Positions 1 through 9,476 of a stretch of DNA of 64,000 nucleotides are shown one piece after another (positions within the stretch are counted from its first letter, which is position 1; each line of letters opens with the position of its first letter). The notes under the pieces were generated by a model that was not told the DNA's origin, did no database searches, and saw nothing but the letters and a program-made list of their open reading frames with translations. The DNA is from Blasia pusilla (lineage: Eukaryota > Marchantiophyta > Marchantiopsida > Blasiales). The stretch lies in NCBI GenBank assembly GCA_050084515.1, contig CM114274.1:32054001-32118000 (forward strand), given 5' to 3'. The translations under genes and the position numbers were made by a program.

Positions 1-641
1 ATCTGCTCAATAGCCTCCACCTTCGTCTGCTGAACGCCTAATCCACTCGGGTATATGGTGTGTCCCAAGTACTTAATCTGATCTGGAAGAATCTGCACTT
101 GCCTGGATATAAAGTCAGTCCATGTAACTGCAATCGTCGAAACACCTCCTCTGGGTGTCGCTCCTGCTCCTCAACCGTGGAACTGAAGATAAGAATGTCA
201 TACTAAAATAGTGAATGGCTAGAGGAGTTTAGTCTTATCTGTCACTCTCTGAAACTCCGCAGGCGCGTTCATCAACCCAAATGGTAAGAACCGGCACTCA
301 TATAAGCAATCTCTCCCGAACCCATCTATCCCCCAGAATGTTGTCTTCTCCCTATCCTCCAACATGATATGAAGTTTATGATAGCTAGCATGAAGATCTA
401 AAGTACTGAAGATCTTTGCATGCCCTACCGCATCAAAGATCTCCTCAGGAGTAGGCATGGCGTACCGATGTGACCTCGTTTGTCGGTTGATAGGGCGGTA
501 ATCTCCACACATCCGCTTATCTGTCCAATTGCCATACATATCCTTCTTCTCCGGCATGACTATAGAAGATGCATACTCCTACTCTGAATCAAGGCTCTCT
601 CCATATCAGAATACATGTAGGGTTGACGAAAGATCTTGAGT
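1..641 (-). pseudogene. Ty3/gypsy reverse transcriptase fragment (reversed copy)
   Basis: Read on the minus strand this block matches the RT of the better-preserved element at 60.3-61.0 kb. It runs from the conserved FRRPY region through the CGDYRPIN, MPTPEEIFDAVGHAKIFSTLDL and FGLMNAPAEFQR motifs to the start of the connection domain. The sequence that should encode the YIDD catalytic motif is gone: about 46 bp are replaced by an unrelated 41-bp filler at 201-241. A further short deletion near 570 removes the residues upstream of the palm. It ends abruptly at about 641 against a plus-strand LTR/leader block, so it is a truncated, non-functional piece of the same DNA-methyltransferase-bearing gypsy family. 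Confidence 0.85.
201..241. other. Templated filler replacing the RT catalytic segment
   Basis: Compared with the RT at 60.7 kb, 46 bp are replaced here by 41 bp. The first 17 nt equal 808-824 and the next 17 nt equal 790-806, so two adjacent blocks of the neighbouring leader were copied in swapped order. Confidence 0.8.
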
Positions 642-924
642 CTCTCGTGTCACTCTTGAGTGTATGTCTTTGGGATTGCTTGCTCTTTCAATGAGAGTGG
701 ATCATCCCTCTTGGGACAGTAACTTGACCATGGTCTATTCTTCGAGAGGTTTCTAAAGTGTGATGTGTGTGGAGATGAGATGCTAGCCAGCTAGAGGAGT
801 TTAGTCATACTAAAATAGTGAATGTCTTGGCTTGTTATTTTCCCAATGAGAGTGGATTACCCCTCTTGGGAGAATAACTCCGCCAAAGCCCATTCTTGAG
901 GAGAGTAGAGAATGTCTGTCAAGC

Positions 925-1143
925 ATGGATAGGGATGAAGCACGAGTTGTGCCCGACTTTCCTTTCCTCGATCCTTACCATGTCAAGGTACTCTTTGTAG
1001 ATAGGTATTGGTTCACTCGCTATTTAATTTATCACTTTGGAGAGGCGTTCATGAACCAGGTCATGCAATCTCCAACTCCGGTGATTCTTCCTATCATCAC
1101 ATATGGAAGGACATGGGATTGTATTTTGCATGTCCTTATATAG
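925..1143 (+). CDS. Small leader ORF, unknown function
   Basis: A 72-codon frame lies between the LTR-like part and gag. The second block has a frame of identical length at 8951-9169, ending at an equivalent TAG. The two proteins share the core ARVVP.FPFL.PYHVK and R..W..RYL.YHFGE..M.QV but differ at roughly one residue in four. The differences do not look biased to silent sites, so selection is not obvious. A second short frame follows at 1150-1335 and is broken in the other copy. It has no recognisable domain. It could be an accessory ORF or simply uninterrupted leader sequence. Confidence 0.25.
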   Translation: MDRDEARVVPDFPFLDPYHVKVLFVDRYWFTRYLIYHFGEAFMNQVMQSPTPVILPIITYGRTWDCILHVLI

Positions 1144-1270
1144 CAATCCATGGATATCAATAGGCCTGCTCAAGTAGGGTTTAACACTAGTTGTGCTATC
1201 TTCCTCATGTACAAGCGTAAAGTATTTTATAGGGATTTTATAGTTAGGAATTTTGGGATCCGATGTTACA

Positions 1271-1318
1271 AAGAAGTGATCGCCTCGACACTTCCATTTG
1301 TGCCGACGATCACTTCTT
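1271..1318. repeat. Inverted repeat, 12-bp perfect arms
   Basis: Arms 1271-1282 and 1307-1318 are perfect reverse complements around a 24-nt loop. The paralogous block near 9297 has only the left arm. Confidence 0.85.
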
Positions 1319-1342
1319 CACGTCGTCAAGGATAGGCAGATG

Positions 1343-1386
1343 CATTCTCTCACGACAGGTCAAGGTTGACCTGTCGTGAGAGAATG
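1343..1386. repeat. Near-perfect palindrome, 21-bp arms, 2-nt centre
   Basis: Arms 1343-1363 and 1366-1386 are exact reverse complements separated by GG. The paralogous copy near 9340 retains only one arm, in degraded form, so the palindrome is specific to this copy. Confidence 0.9.
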
Positions 1387-1453
1387 AAGAGTATACATAA
1401 TAATTTTGTATTGAAAAAAGAGAACTTCTTAGAGATTTCACCTTGCATCGACC

Positions 1454-2640
1454 ATGTCTGTTGCAGCTAGAAGGCTTGCCCTTACTCGAAGAAAGGCTCT
1501 CGATACGACAACGGTATATTCCAGCATTTAGAGGGGGCGTCCATGGACGATTACCATGAGTTCTCCCATAGATATGCTAGAAGATTGAGGCATGGCGACT
1601 CTACTATTACCCACACTATGAATCATGGACGGAGCCGTTCCCAGATGAGGAGGAGGAGTTAAGAGAGGCTACTTCCTCTTCCACTAGTGATGTTTTAGGA
1701 GGGGTCACTTGCATTGGAGTAGTTGCACCATCTAGTCGAGATCGTCCCAAGTTCAACCCCGTGGTTGAGTTCTTTGCTGAGTTGAGGGCGAGCTACCAGG
1801 GGGTACGGACAGAGAAGTTGAGAGCATCCACGACTTCTAGAGGCGCCCAGGTGAGAGTTTATGTGAGGCTTACACTTGCTTACGCTAGTTGATCAACGTC
1901 ACCCAGGGGGTGACAATGGCTCAGGCTATCCAATCATGGTACGCGATGTTGGACCGGACCCTACGGACACTGGTGCGGGAAGGGGTGCTTCTTATGAATA
2001 CCTCTCCTACGTTGAGAGATGTTTTTAGGACCGTCGAGAATATTGAGGGCAACATGGCGGAGGAGAGAGTAGCCATCATGGGTTCTGGTTGAGAGCAGTC
2101 ACGATTTCCTGCATCACTTGTGCAGCAACATGGACTTCGAGATAGATTGACTATGGCACCACGATCTGAGGGAGGATATCGGGAGGCCGTGCCAGAGAGA
2201 CTTGCGCCTTCATATGCGGCTCAACAGCAGCCGCCTATGATTACTTGTTGGTGATGTGGTGGAGCCTATGATCAACGCGATTGCACTCGTCAAGGTCATG
2301 GACGTATGCGTCAGCATGGAGGAGGAGATGATGTTGCACCAAGAGTTTATCAATGTAACTATTATCAGAGGTATGGTCATACAAGCGCCAGGTGTTTCAG
2401 TTTACATCCTGAGTTACGTCCGAACTAAGGGCCTGAGAGGACACCAAAGCGAGTAGCCGGTCCGGGTGGGCTAGAGATTGTGCACCAGGTGGTCTCGTTG
2501 GGGGACGAGGAGCTGGAGTTTCCCGACAGGGTGGTGGATCTACCCATGGAGGAGGTAGAGTCCCACAACCTAGATGCGTCAAGGGAGACGCCGGGCGTGA
2601 GGCTAGGATGGCTATTAAGATACATCAGCTATAGGAGCAG
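1454..2640 (+). pseudogene. Gypsy gag, decayed
   Basis: A presumptive start at 1454 opens an Arg/Ala-rich N-terminus (VAARRLALTRRKALDT) that soon meets stops. A middle segment (1889-2092, with TLRDVFRTVENIE) aligns with the gag remnant near 56.8 kb. Two zinc-knuckle remnants follow. At 2241-2290 a CX2CX3HX4C knuckle has one Cys region broken by TGA and its His changed to Tyr. At about 2353-2395 a CX2CX4HX4C-type knuckle has its second Cys changed to Tyr. A Gly-rich stretch follows near 2487-2550 in another frame. Gag would coat the element RNA and form the particle. Many stops and frameshifts show that it is dead. Confidence 0.7.
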
Positions 2641-3339
2641 ATTTCCGCCATGGCATTGAGATTACCCGATGCCGGATCCGTGGCATCGACATCATATGGA
2701 ATAGCCAAAGATATGGAGGATCTTGGTTGGATGTGCGGGGTTGCCCTGATGGAGGCCGCCGCCGTTGTGATGCGTGGAGCAGCGGAAAAGTTGGATCCAC
2801 AGTGAGGGAAAGCCAAAAAACAGACTAAGCTTTCTCAATCTTTCACGTTGTCTTAGGCAATGAGGACCCCATCGATTGGTCCTGATCAAAGTTCCGGGAG
2901 AGTTGGTGATGTTGTTGGTGTGTAGGCACGGAGGGCGATGGGAGAAGCGAGTGCAATGACTCCTATTGTTAATTCTCAAGAGGGGCATGTGTTGAGCACG
3001 TTGTTGGGGGCCGCCATCGTTGTGTACCGCGCTCCTTTATTTTGTGCTTCCGATGTTATGACGTTGGGAGGTACTCCCGCCGAGGTTTTTTGGCTGGCCG
3101 CGACGCTATGTGAGCGTGGAGTTGGAGTTTGTGCATAACGTTCAAAGGTGAGTGGAGAGGAGGTGATGGACCTGCCCTTGGAGTGGATGCTCGGGCCGTC
3201 CACGTCAGATTTATGGCAGGCTGCGGCTGCTAGGATGGGGGAGATGCCCGCTAGATCCACGATAGAGGGTGGTATGGCTTCTCATGGTGTTGTGTTGCTG
3301 GATAATGAAGGAGAGGTCTTCTAGTTGGTGAGTCTCGGA
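2641..3339 (+). pseudogene. Gypsy gag-pol linker region
   Basis: Decayed coding sequence matching 57.4-58.03 kb, including the conserved segment PAEVF.LAATLCERG at about 3070-3125. No recognised domain. In both copies it joins the Gly-rich gag tail to the protease, and frameshifts interrupt it. Confidence 0.55.
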
Positions 3340-3660
3340 GGTAGAGCTTTTAGTCCGCAGTGCATCTTGTTGGATTCAGGAGCGCAACCCCTCATGTTGG
3401 GGAAAGCGTCTTTCATATGATTGGGCTTGATGAGAGTCGGTGTAGAGCGTTGTCCATTTCAGATACAGACATCCTTGGATGGAGCAAGTACCACACAGTA
3501 TATCACCCAACAGGAGGTCGTGGTGAGGATTTTCCCGGGACATCGTATAGATGAGTCCATGGTGCGAGCCAAGGCGATAGTGACTAATGTAGAGTCCTAC
3601 AACGTCTTGGTTGGTGGAGCAGTGTTATACCCGATGGGGTTTTCCCTGGATTACTGAGAT
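3340..3660 (+). pseudogene. Gypsy aspartic protease, decayed
   Basis: LLDSGAQPLMLGKA around 3365-3410 contains the DSGA active-site motif of retropepsin-like proteases. Further on, YNVLVGGAVLYPMGFSLDY (near 3598-3654) is the usual C-terminal protease signature. The reading frame changes between the two halves, and a TGA replaces the expected Trp at 3655-3657. The protease would cut the Gag-Pol polyprotein. The same order recurs at 58.1-58.4 kb. Confidence 0.75.
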
Positions 3661-4007
3661 GAATCAGCATCCTACAGACCAAGATGGCAGTCAAGTGATG
3701 GGTGCCTTAGCTCATTATCCATTTGATTCACAGGTGCACTGATCGAGCGAAGGCCAGGAGAGATGGCAACCTTAGCAGCATTTAGTAGTGCTATCACTTG
3801 GCCTAGTGATTTGATTGAGGGACATGTCCATGCAGAGAATACTCCCGTTCCTGATATTTATATGGAGAGGAGTGTCATGGTAGCCGCATCAGTCCGTGGA
3901 GGAGAGGTGCCGCTTTGGGGCTCGATTGAGGAGCTCCGATGCTTAGCCATTGAGCATGTGTAGACCGCGTGGAGCAAGACGCTTGCACTAGAGTGTGACG
4001 GGTCAGA
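3661..4007 (+). pseudogene. Protease-to-methyltransferase linker
   Basis: The stretch ATLAAFSSAITWPSDLIEGHVHAEN (start about 3763) is shared with the copy at 58.53 kb, so it belongs to the polyprotein linker between protease and methyltransferase. No domain is recognised. Confidence 0.5.
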
Positions 4008-4012
4008 GGAAC

Positions 4013-5008
4013 TGTCGCGCCCCTACTCTCCTTGAACGTCAATCTTTAGTATTGCGGAAGCGTACGTTCAGTAGGTCACGATCTCATCGCCGATCTGCAC
4101 CCAAACACGCACTCTCGTTGGTCGGGTCTGGGCCAACCAGCGTTCCAACCCACCGAGTTCTCAACTCGGTGTCTCATCAAGCTCAACCTTCCTTAGTTCC
4201 TAGTTTCCAAAACACAACAAGTCCTTCAAGACTTGGAACAGACTTCCTGGTTAGTCCAGGGATCTGAAACGGCACCCGCGCGCCTAGCGATCCCAACTGT
4301 TCAACGGTCCTCGTGTGAGTTCCAAACCGAGACCCAAGTAATTGAGTCGTGGGGTGAAATCCAAGAGGGATGTCTAAAATCACCTCCATAGACTTGGTGC
4401 AAGTTTTCCAACCCAACCCCCAAACTCGCGTTCCGTTCCATGCCCTTGAGCCGCCCCGCAGCGTCCAAAGTGGGGTTTGGGTTCCAAGCACTCTCGGAGA
4501 CCTTCCCCCTTACTAGTACTTCTGGGGTTCTCCAATAACCCCTTGGAAAAGGAGGGTCGGGCCCTTCATTGTGGCCCTCAACCGACTCTACTTACAGTCG
4601 TTTCTGGGTTTTTTCTCAGCCGTTCCTGAAGCGTTTGCAAAGATCTTTAGTGCGTTTGAACTGGCTTTCCATAATCTTTCTAACGCACCCTTATTTAATC
4701 CAAACGCATCTTGGCGCTAAAAGTTATGGCCATAAATACAGTTGGAAACTCTCAAACGCTAGTGGCGTTCCAAATCCGGATTCTTCCTTTGGCAACCCAC
4801 TTCCTAGACTCGACTTCTTTCAAGTCTCATTCCGCGTTTGGTCCAGGTTTCTCGGTCGCGACCTAAACATCTGAAACGCGAAGCCTCGCTCGCATCTCGT
4901 CTCTTGTCTCCTCTTTGAGACTACTCCAACGCGCAAACCATCTTAGCGTGAGCCCACTAATGTTCCGATGTTCCGCTTGGCACTCGTTTGGTCATGAGGG
5001 TCGCGACA
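4013..5008 (+). mobile_element. Solo LTR, 996 bp, with 5-bp target duplication
   Basis: It begins TGTCGCGCC and ends GGGTCGCGACA (TG...CA with 7-bp TGTCGCG/CGCGACA ends) and is flanked by direct GGAAC at 4008-4012 and 5009-5013. A second copy lies reversed at 26,769-27,753. It holds no coding domain. It interrupts the gypsy polyprotein between the protease linker and the methyltransferase, so it is younger than that copy. It belongs to a different LTR family whose internal part is not in this window. A solo LTR normally arises by LTR-LTR recombination. Confidence 0.92.
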
Positions 5009-5039
5009 GGAACCTTAGGTAGGCAAGAGTGCTGCTATG

Positions 5040-6060
5040 ACACCATTGGACACTTCCCCGATTGTGTGGTGCATTCCAAAGGAGGGTATTCGGGTGTTGG
5101 ATCTCTTTAGAGGGATCAGCACTGGGTAAGCTACTGTTTTGCACGCTGGAGTGTGCGTGCAGTAGTACCTATATGTGGAGATTGATGATGTTGCAAGGCG
5201 TGCTTCACTTCACCATGTGGCGCTATTACGCCTCCGTTTTCTCGACTTGTTGTCTGCGTCCGCCATTCAAGATTAACAGAGTTCCCTACCGAGGGACATT
5301 TCATAATTGGGGGCGCAAGACTTGGAGCAGGTAGGGACCATAGACTTGGTCATTGCTGGTTGGCCGTGTCAGGGCCAATCAAGTGGTGGACGAGGTAGCG
5401 GGTTAGGTGACACTCGGTCCAAGTTGTTTTGGGAGATGATGTGGATCTTGCGATATTTACAAAAGCATCAACCTCGTTCTCCAGCATGCATTTTGGAGAA
5501 TGTGCCAATTTTGGGCGATTTGAGGTCGTGCTTGGTGACCAGTGCACATCAGGTGCGCGCATGGATCGGCCCGGTAGTGTTGTTAGATGCGGTGAGTGTA
5601 GGTTCTACAGCATACTGCCCGCGTCTTTGGTGGACCAACTTGGTACCATATGAGTTATTGCGGAGGGCTTATGCAAGAGTGGAGCATCCCTCCGATTTGT
5701 TGGTGGATTCTATATTGGATCCGAGCAGTCGATCAAACGCAGTGAGGCACGATGATCGACCGCCGTTGATTGTGGTCAACAGGATTAGCATGCCATGAAC
5801 AGCCTTTCCCACATTGGTGAGTTTTTCCACTTCCTATGCATTCAAGGAGGCCCGATGTGACTTGGTTTGGGATGACCATGTACAGAGGTTGGTGGAGCCC
5901 AACGCCGATGAGCAAGAGCAAGCGATGGGATTCCCCACAAGAGTGACGGCAGTACCGTCACTATCGGAGGCATCACGGCGTCATGTCTTGGGTTAGGCGA
6001 TGGACATGAACTGCTTGACATTGATTTTCAGCTTAGGAGTAGCTGAGCAATGTCGTTTGA
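5040..6060 (+). pseudogene. C5 cytosine DNA methyltransferase domain in gypsy polyprotein (copy A)
   Basis: The motifs of a C5 DNA methyltransferase appear in canonical order. They are the SAM-binding motif I (VLDLFRGIS, near 5096), an acidic YLYVE segment, motif IV DLVIAGWPCQGQS with the PC catalytic pair at 5364-5369, motif VI ILENV (near 5490), motif VIII PRLWWTN, and a C-terminal block EQEQAMGF...SEASRRHVLG. The enzyme class adds a methyl group to carbon 5 of cytosine. The catalytic core from 5307 to 5798 is one open frame of about 160 codons, although a stop (Gln to TAG at 5994-5996) and changes around motif I break the rest. It sits between protease and RT. Whether it is closest to a plant, phage or other methyltransferase clade needs a tree. 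Confidence 0.85.
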
Positions 6061-6339
6061 GGATTTGACAGATCACAAAAGTTGCGTTGGTGAGCCCCAT
6101 GCCTATTGAGACGGTTGAGGCAGTGGCTGGGGGCGAGAGCTGAGGAGATCGACACACCAGGGGTAATCGGGCGACACACCCTTGGACTTATTGGAATGTT
6201 TTGCAGGTACGCCAGGAGATGATAGCCATAGCATCGAGCGTGGTTCCGGGTACTGCACGTGGAGATGAGAGTTCTATTGTCCGAGACGGGGTTGCACCAT
6301 AGCAACCACTGACATCCGCGCCGGAAAGTCCTACTGTAG

Positions 6340-7166
6340 TCACGATGGAGACTTGGGAGGCAGATATGGTTCTTAAGTTGATAGGAGGAGAGCGGCGTAG
6401 GATACACCAATTCCTCAGGAGTTATAGGAGATGTTTTGCATTTAGTATGCATGATTTGGGCACACTAAAGGGTCAAGGGATCCGCATTGAGTTGTCGAGT
6501 GACACGCCAATCTTTCGACGACCCTACAGGTTCAGTGACATGGAGAGGGCTCTGATTCAGAGTAGGAGCCAGGACTTGGTTGGAACAAGACTAGTGGAGA
6601 TGTTGCATGGAGAGTATGCCACTATCATGCCCGCCAAGAAGGATATGCATGGCAACTAGACGGATAGGTGAATGTGTGGAGATTATTGATCTATCAATCG
6701 GCAGAAAAAGTCCAATAGGTATGCCATGCCCACCCCTGAGGAGATCTTTGATGCGATTGGGCATGCAAAGGTCTTCAGTTCATTGGATTTGTGAGCCGGA
6801 TACCATCAGCTGCCTTTCAGATTGGAGGAAAGGTAGAAGATGACATTTTGGGGCATGGATCCTCACGGGAAGGATTGTTTATACCATTGGCAGTTCTTAC
6901 CATTCGGGTTAAAGAACGCCCCGCCTGAGTTTCAAAGGGTCATGGATAGGATCTTGGCAGGTCTAGATTTTGCTAGGTGTTATATTGATGATCGTAGTCT
7001 TGAGCGCCACTGTTGAGGAGCATGAGCGACATCTAGAGGAGGTATTTCAACGATTGCAATTACATGGGCTGAAGCTATATCCAGGCAAGTGCAAGTTCTT
7101 CTATGGCCAGATTGAGTACTTGGGTCATACGATATACCAAGGGGGCTTTGGTGTGCAACAGAAAAA
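6340..7166 (+). pseudogene. Gypsy reverse transcriptase (copy A), decayed
   Basis: An N-terminal RT region opens at 6345 (KLIGGERRRIHQFL, then IRIELSSDTPIFRRPYRFSDMERALIQ). It continues in a shifted frame through the CGDY, MPTPEEIFDA and LKNAPPEFQR motifs to RCYIDD near 6979, after which sequence is lost. Stops include Trp to TAG near 6658. The last recognisable part is the connection region (LEEVFQRLQLHGLKLYPGKCKFF, about 7030-7100) and YLGHTIY. The frame then ends in a fold-back repeat and a deletion that removes the rest of the connection region and the start of RNase H. Confidence 0.8.
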
Positions 7167-7207
7167 GGTAGAGGCTATTTCACGCATTCTGTGAAATAGC
7201 CTCTACC
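7167..7207. repeat. Fold-back inverted repeat at a deletion junction
   Basis: Arms 7167-7183 and 7191-7207 are perfect 17-bp reverse complements around GCATTCT. On the left the sequence matches 60,925-60,945 of the intact relative, on the right it resumes at its 61,383, so about 440 bp are deleted exactly here. Confidence 0.9.
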
Positions 7208-8208
7208 ATCATTATTGATCATCAGCCACTTAAGTGGTTGATGGAGTCCGACAAGCTTACAGGGAAGCTTGCAAGGTGGGCTTTTTTGTTGCAGGAGCAT
7301 GACTTCTAGGTGGTGCGTAGACCTGGGACACTCAACCAGGATGGAGATGGTTTGAGCCGTAACCCATGCCCGAGTCAACGAGATACGACTGGAGCTCGTT
7401 GGCATGGTGAGAATGATGAGGAGTTGATGCCAGGATGGTATGCGTCAGCCTATTTGGGCTTGTTGGCTATGGAAAGCCACATTGATGAGACTTTGATGGT
7501 GAGGTCTGATGGAGAGTCCTTAGATCCAGAGGTTGGTGAGGAGACTACATGTGGCCGAGACATTCACGACGATGGAGTGGTCTTGGAGTACGTGCGTATT
7601 AGTAGCGTCGCGAGCACAATGGATGCTAGAGAGCGGGATCGGATCCTAGAGCTAGCCAGATGGTTCCGATGGGACTGCACACATATGTTGCAAGTGTGGG
7701 AGGATGGTAGAGTGCGTGTGGTGCCTCATCCTTCACAGAGAGCATGTTTGGTGCGTCTTGCCGAGGAGGAGTTGGGTCATTTTGGAGTGAAGCGGACGTA
7801 CAACTTGCTCCACATTTAGTATTGGTATGTGATCGAGTCCGAGCATTGTTCAATGCTCCGACTCCATAGTTACATCCACTTCCGATCATGGGTTTAGGTT
7901 ATAGATGGAGTTTGGATTTTGCAAGACCTTTGCCTTTGACGGAGCACCATAGTCGTTATGTGTTGGTGATGGTCAAGCACTTCTCGAAGTGGATAGAGTT
8001 ATTGCATTGCCTGATAAAGCAAGTGAGGGAGTAGTCTATACCTTCCTAGATCGAGTGTTGAGTCATTACGACGCACCGGCTGAGGTGTTGACAGACCAAG
8101 GTACAGAGTTCCGCCGAGAGTTTTAGGCCTTGTGTGATCCGACACTGATCGACCACCGCACTACTTCGCGAGATCATCTTAAGGCGGATGGACTAGCGGA
8201 GCAGTGTC
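7208..8208 (+). pseudogene. Gypsy RNase H C-terminus and integrase (copy A)
   Basis: The first part matches the RNase H end (DHQPLKWLMESDKLT, about 7217-7262). An open stretch 7310-7819 then covers the linker and the start of the integrase zinc module (ELGHFGVKRTYNLL). About 57 bp are missing here compared with 61.99-62.05 kb, removing the two zinc Cys. The integrase core follows in fragments (the SLDFA-like segment near 7910, the LTDQGTEF-like segment near 8095) with Gln codons turned into TAG at 7817, 7867 and 8124. The frame stops at about 8208, where a foreign LTR/leader block has been inserted or joined. Confidence 0.75.
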
Positions 8209-8608
8209 GTATAGTAAAATCAGCCAGTGTGTAAACTCCTTCCTTGTTAAGCGTTAGATAGAGTTTTATTTGTATTAAGTAAATTAGCTTAGAAAAAGGA
8301 AATTCTCATGTTTAACCCTCTTTATGGTGCCTCTTTTATGCGGACCCAACTTTAGGAAAAGAGGTAATAAATAAAAGATGACGTTATAAAAGTAAAGTAG
8401 TGAGGTTGGTGCTTTAATGAAAAGAAAAAGTAGGCTTGGTTGGTGGCTAGGTTAGTTGGGATAATTTGGAAGATATCAAGTGGATATTTTCGAAGAGATA
8501 AGAGGAAATCTACTTGTGTCAAAATGTGATTGGCTAAGCCTTGAGAGGAAGCCATGTGACACAAGATAAGATTAGCTCTATTTCGTATTCTTGTGGATCT
8601 CTTGTGAG

Positions 8609-8616
8609 TATATAAA
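8609..8616 (+). promoter_or_regulatory. TATA box of the LTR-like block
   Basis: TATATAAA stands upstream of the segment shared by both leader copies, placing a likely RNA polymerase II start near 8640. Confidence 0.5.
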
Positions 8617-8693
8617 GAGGAGGGACCTTCAAGGGTTCATCACTTTCTATTCCACATCTTGAGTCTCTCGTGTCACTCTTGAGTGTATGGCTT

Positions 8694-8945
8694 TGGGATT
8701 GCTTGCTCTTCCAATGAGAGTGGATCACCCCTCTTAAGAGAGTAACTTGACCATGGTCTATTCTTCGAGAGGTTTCTAGAGTGTGGTGTGTGTGTGGAGA
8801 TGAGATGATTGTCACCTTAGAGGAGTTTAGTCATACTAAAATAGTGAATGTTTTGGCTTGTTATTTTCCCAGTGAGAGTGGATTACCCCTCTTGGGAGAA
8901 TAACTCCGCCAAAATCCATTCTTGAGGAGAGTAGAGAATGTCTAT
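8694..8945 (+). repeat. Two imperfect tandem leader units, period 158 bp
   Basis: GAGAGTGGAT.ACCCCTCTT recurs at 8716 and 8874 together with flanking ATTCTT(C/G)AGAG..T. The paralogous block shows the same pair near 693 and 848. Confidence 0.65.
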
Positions 8946-8950
8946 CAAAC

Positions 8951-9169
8951 ATGGATAGTGGTGGAGCACGAGTTGTGCCCCACTTTCCTTTCCTCAATCC
9001 ATACCATGTCAAGATACTCTTTGTAGATAGGCAGTGGTTCATTCGCTATTTAGTTTATCACTTTGGAGAGACGTTCATGTACCAGGTCATTCAATCTCCA
9101 ACTCTGGTGATCCTTCCTATCGTCACATATGGAAGGAGATGGGATTATTCTTTTTATGTCCTTATATAG
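8951..9169 (+). CDS. Small leader ORF, second copy
   Basis: This is the 72-codon counterpart of 925-1143, ending at an equivalent TAG. It keeps RVVP.FPFL.PYHVK and YHFGE. The function is unknown. The frame after it (9177 onward) is broken here. Confidence 0.25.
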   Translation: MDSGGARVVPHFPFLNPYHVKILFVDRQWFIRYLVYHFGETFMYQVIQSPTLVILPIVTYGRRWDYSFYVLI

Positions 9170-9476
9170 TGATCCATGGACGTCAATAGGCCTGCTCAAG
9201 TAGGGTTTAATACTAGTTATGCTTCTTCCTCGCGTACAAGCGTAAAATAGTTTATAGGGATTTCATAGTTAGGAATTTCGGGGTCTAATGTTACAAAGAA
9301 GTGATCGTCTCGGCACTTCCATTTGTGATACCTATCATGAGAGAATGGAGAGTATACATAATAATTTTATATTGAAAAATGAGATCTTCTCAAAGAGTTC
9401 ATCTTGCATCGATCACATCTGCTGCAACTAGAGGGTCTGCCCTTACTTGAAGAAAGACTCTCGACACCATAGCGGG

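Larger units (their letters stand above)
642..1453 (+). mobile_element. Gypsy LTR 3' part plus leader, copy 1
   Basis: This block is a diverged duplicate of 8659-9408: both start at the same CTTGAGTCTCTCGTG segment, carry two imperfect tandem units about 155 bp apart (around 693 and 848), a 72-codon reading frame, and lead into the same presumptive gag start. It is therefore most likely the downstream part of a 5' LTR plus untranslated leader. Its upstream part, including the TATA box seen in the second copy at 8609, was lost where it abuts the reversed RT fragment. I could not find a convincing tRNA primer binding site, so the LTR/leader boundary is unknown. Confidence 0.6.
8228..9476 (+). 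mobile_element. Second LTR/leader block joined into integrase
   Basis: Starts TGTGTAAACTCC. From 8659 on it parallels 640-1507, down to a damaged version of the gag start (near 9409). On both sides the sequence is integrase: the ADGLAE-like segment ends at 8208, and the TVKRGLRKYGL-like segment resumes at about 9485. Either it is an insertion into integrase or a second element (5' LTR plus leader) with a huge internal deletion running to its integrase. The 5' LTR-like sequence here does not visibly match the 3' terminal repeat at 10.5-11.2 kb. That would favour insertion or a recombinant element. Boundaries carry no clear target duplication. Confidence 0.6.

Noticed and set aside
4183-4874. 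Open frames on both strands inside the 1-kb solo LTR
   Set aside because: They lie within a defined LTR with target duplications, and the second LTR copy does not keep them as genes; treated as chance.
8228-8658. Counterpart of the terminal block at 10,534-11,169 (same LTR)
   Set aside because: No shared stretch longer than a few bases was found by eye, so the two were not called a matched LTR pair.
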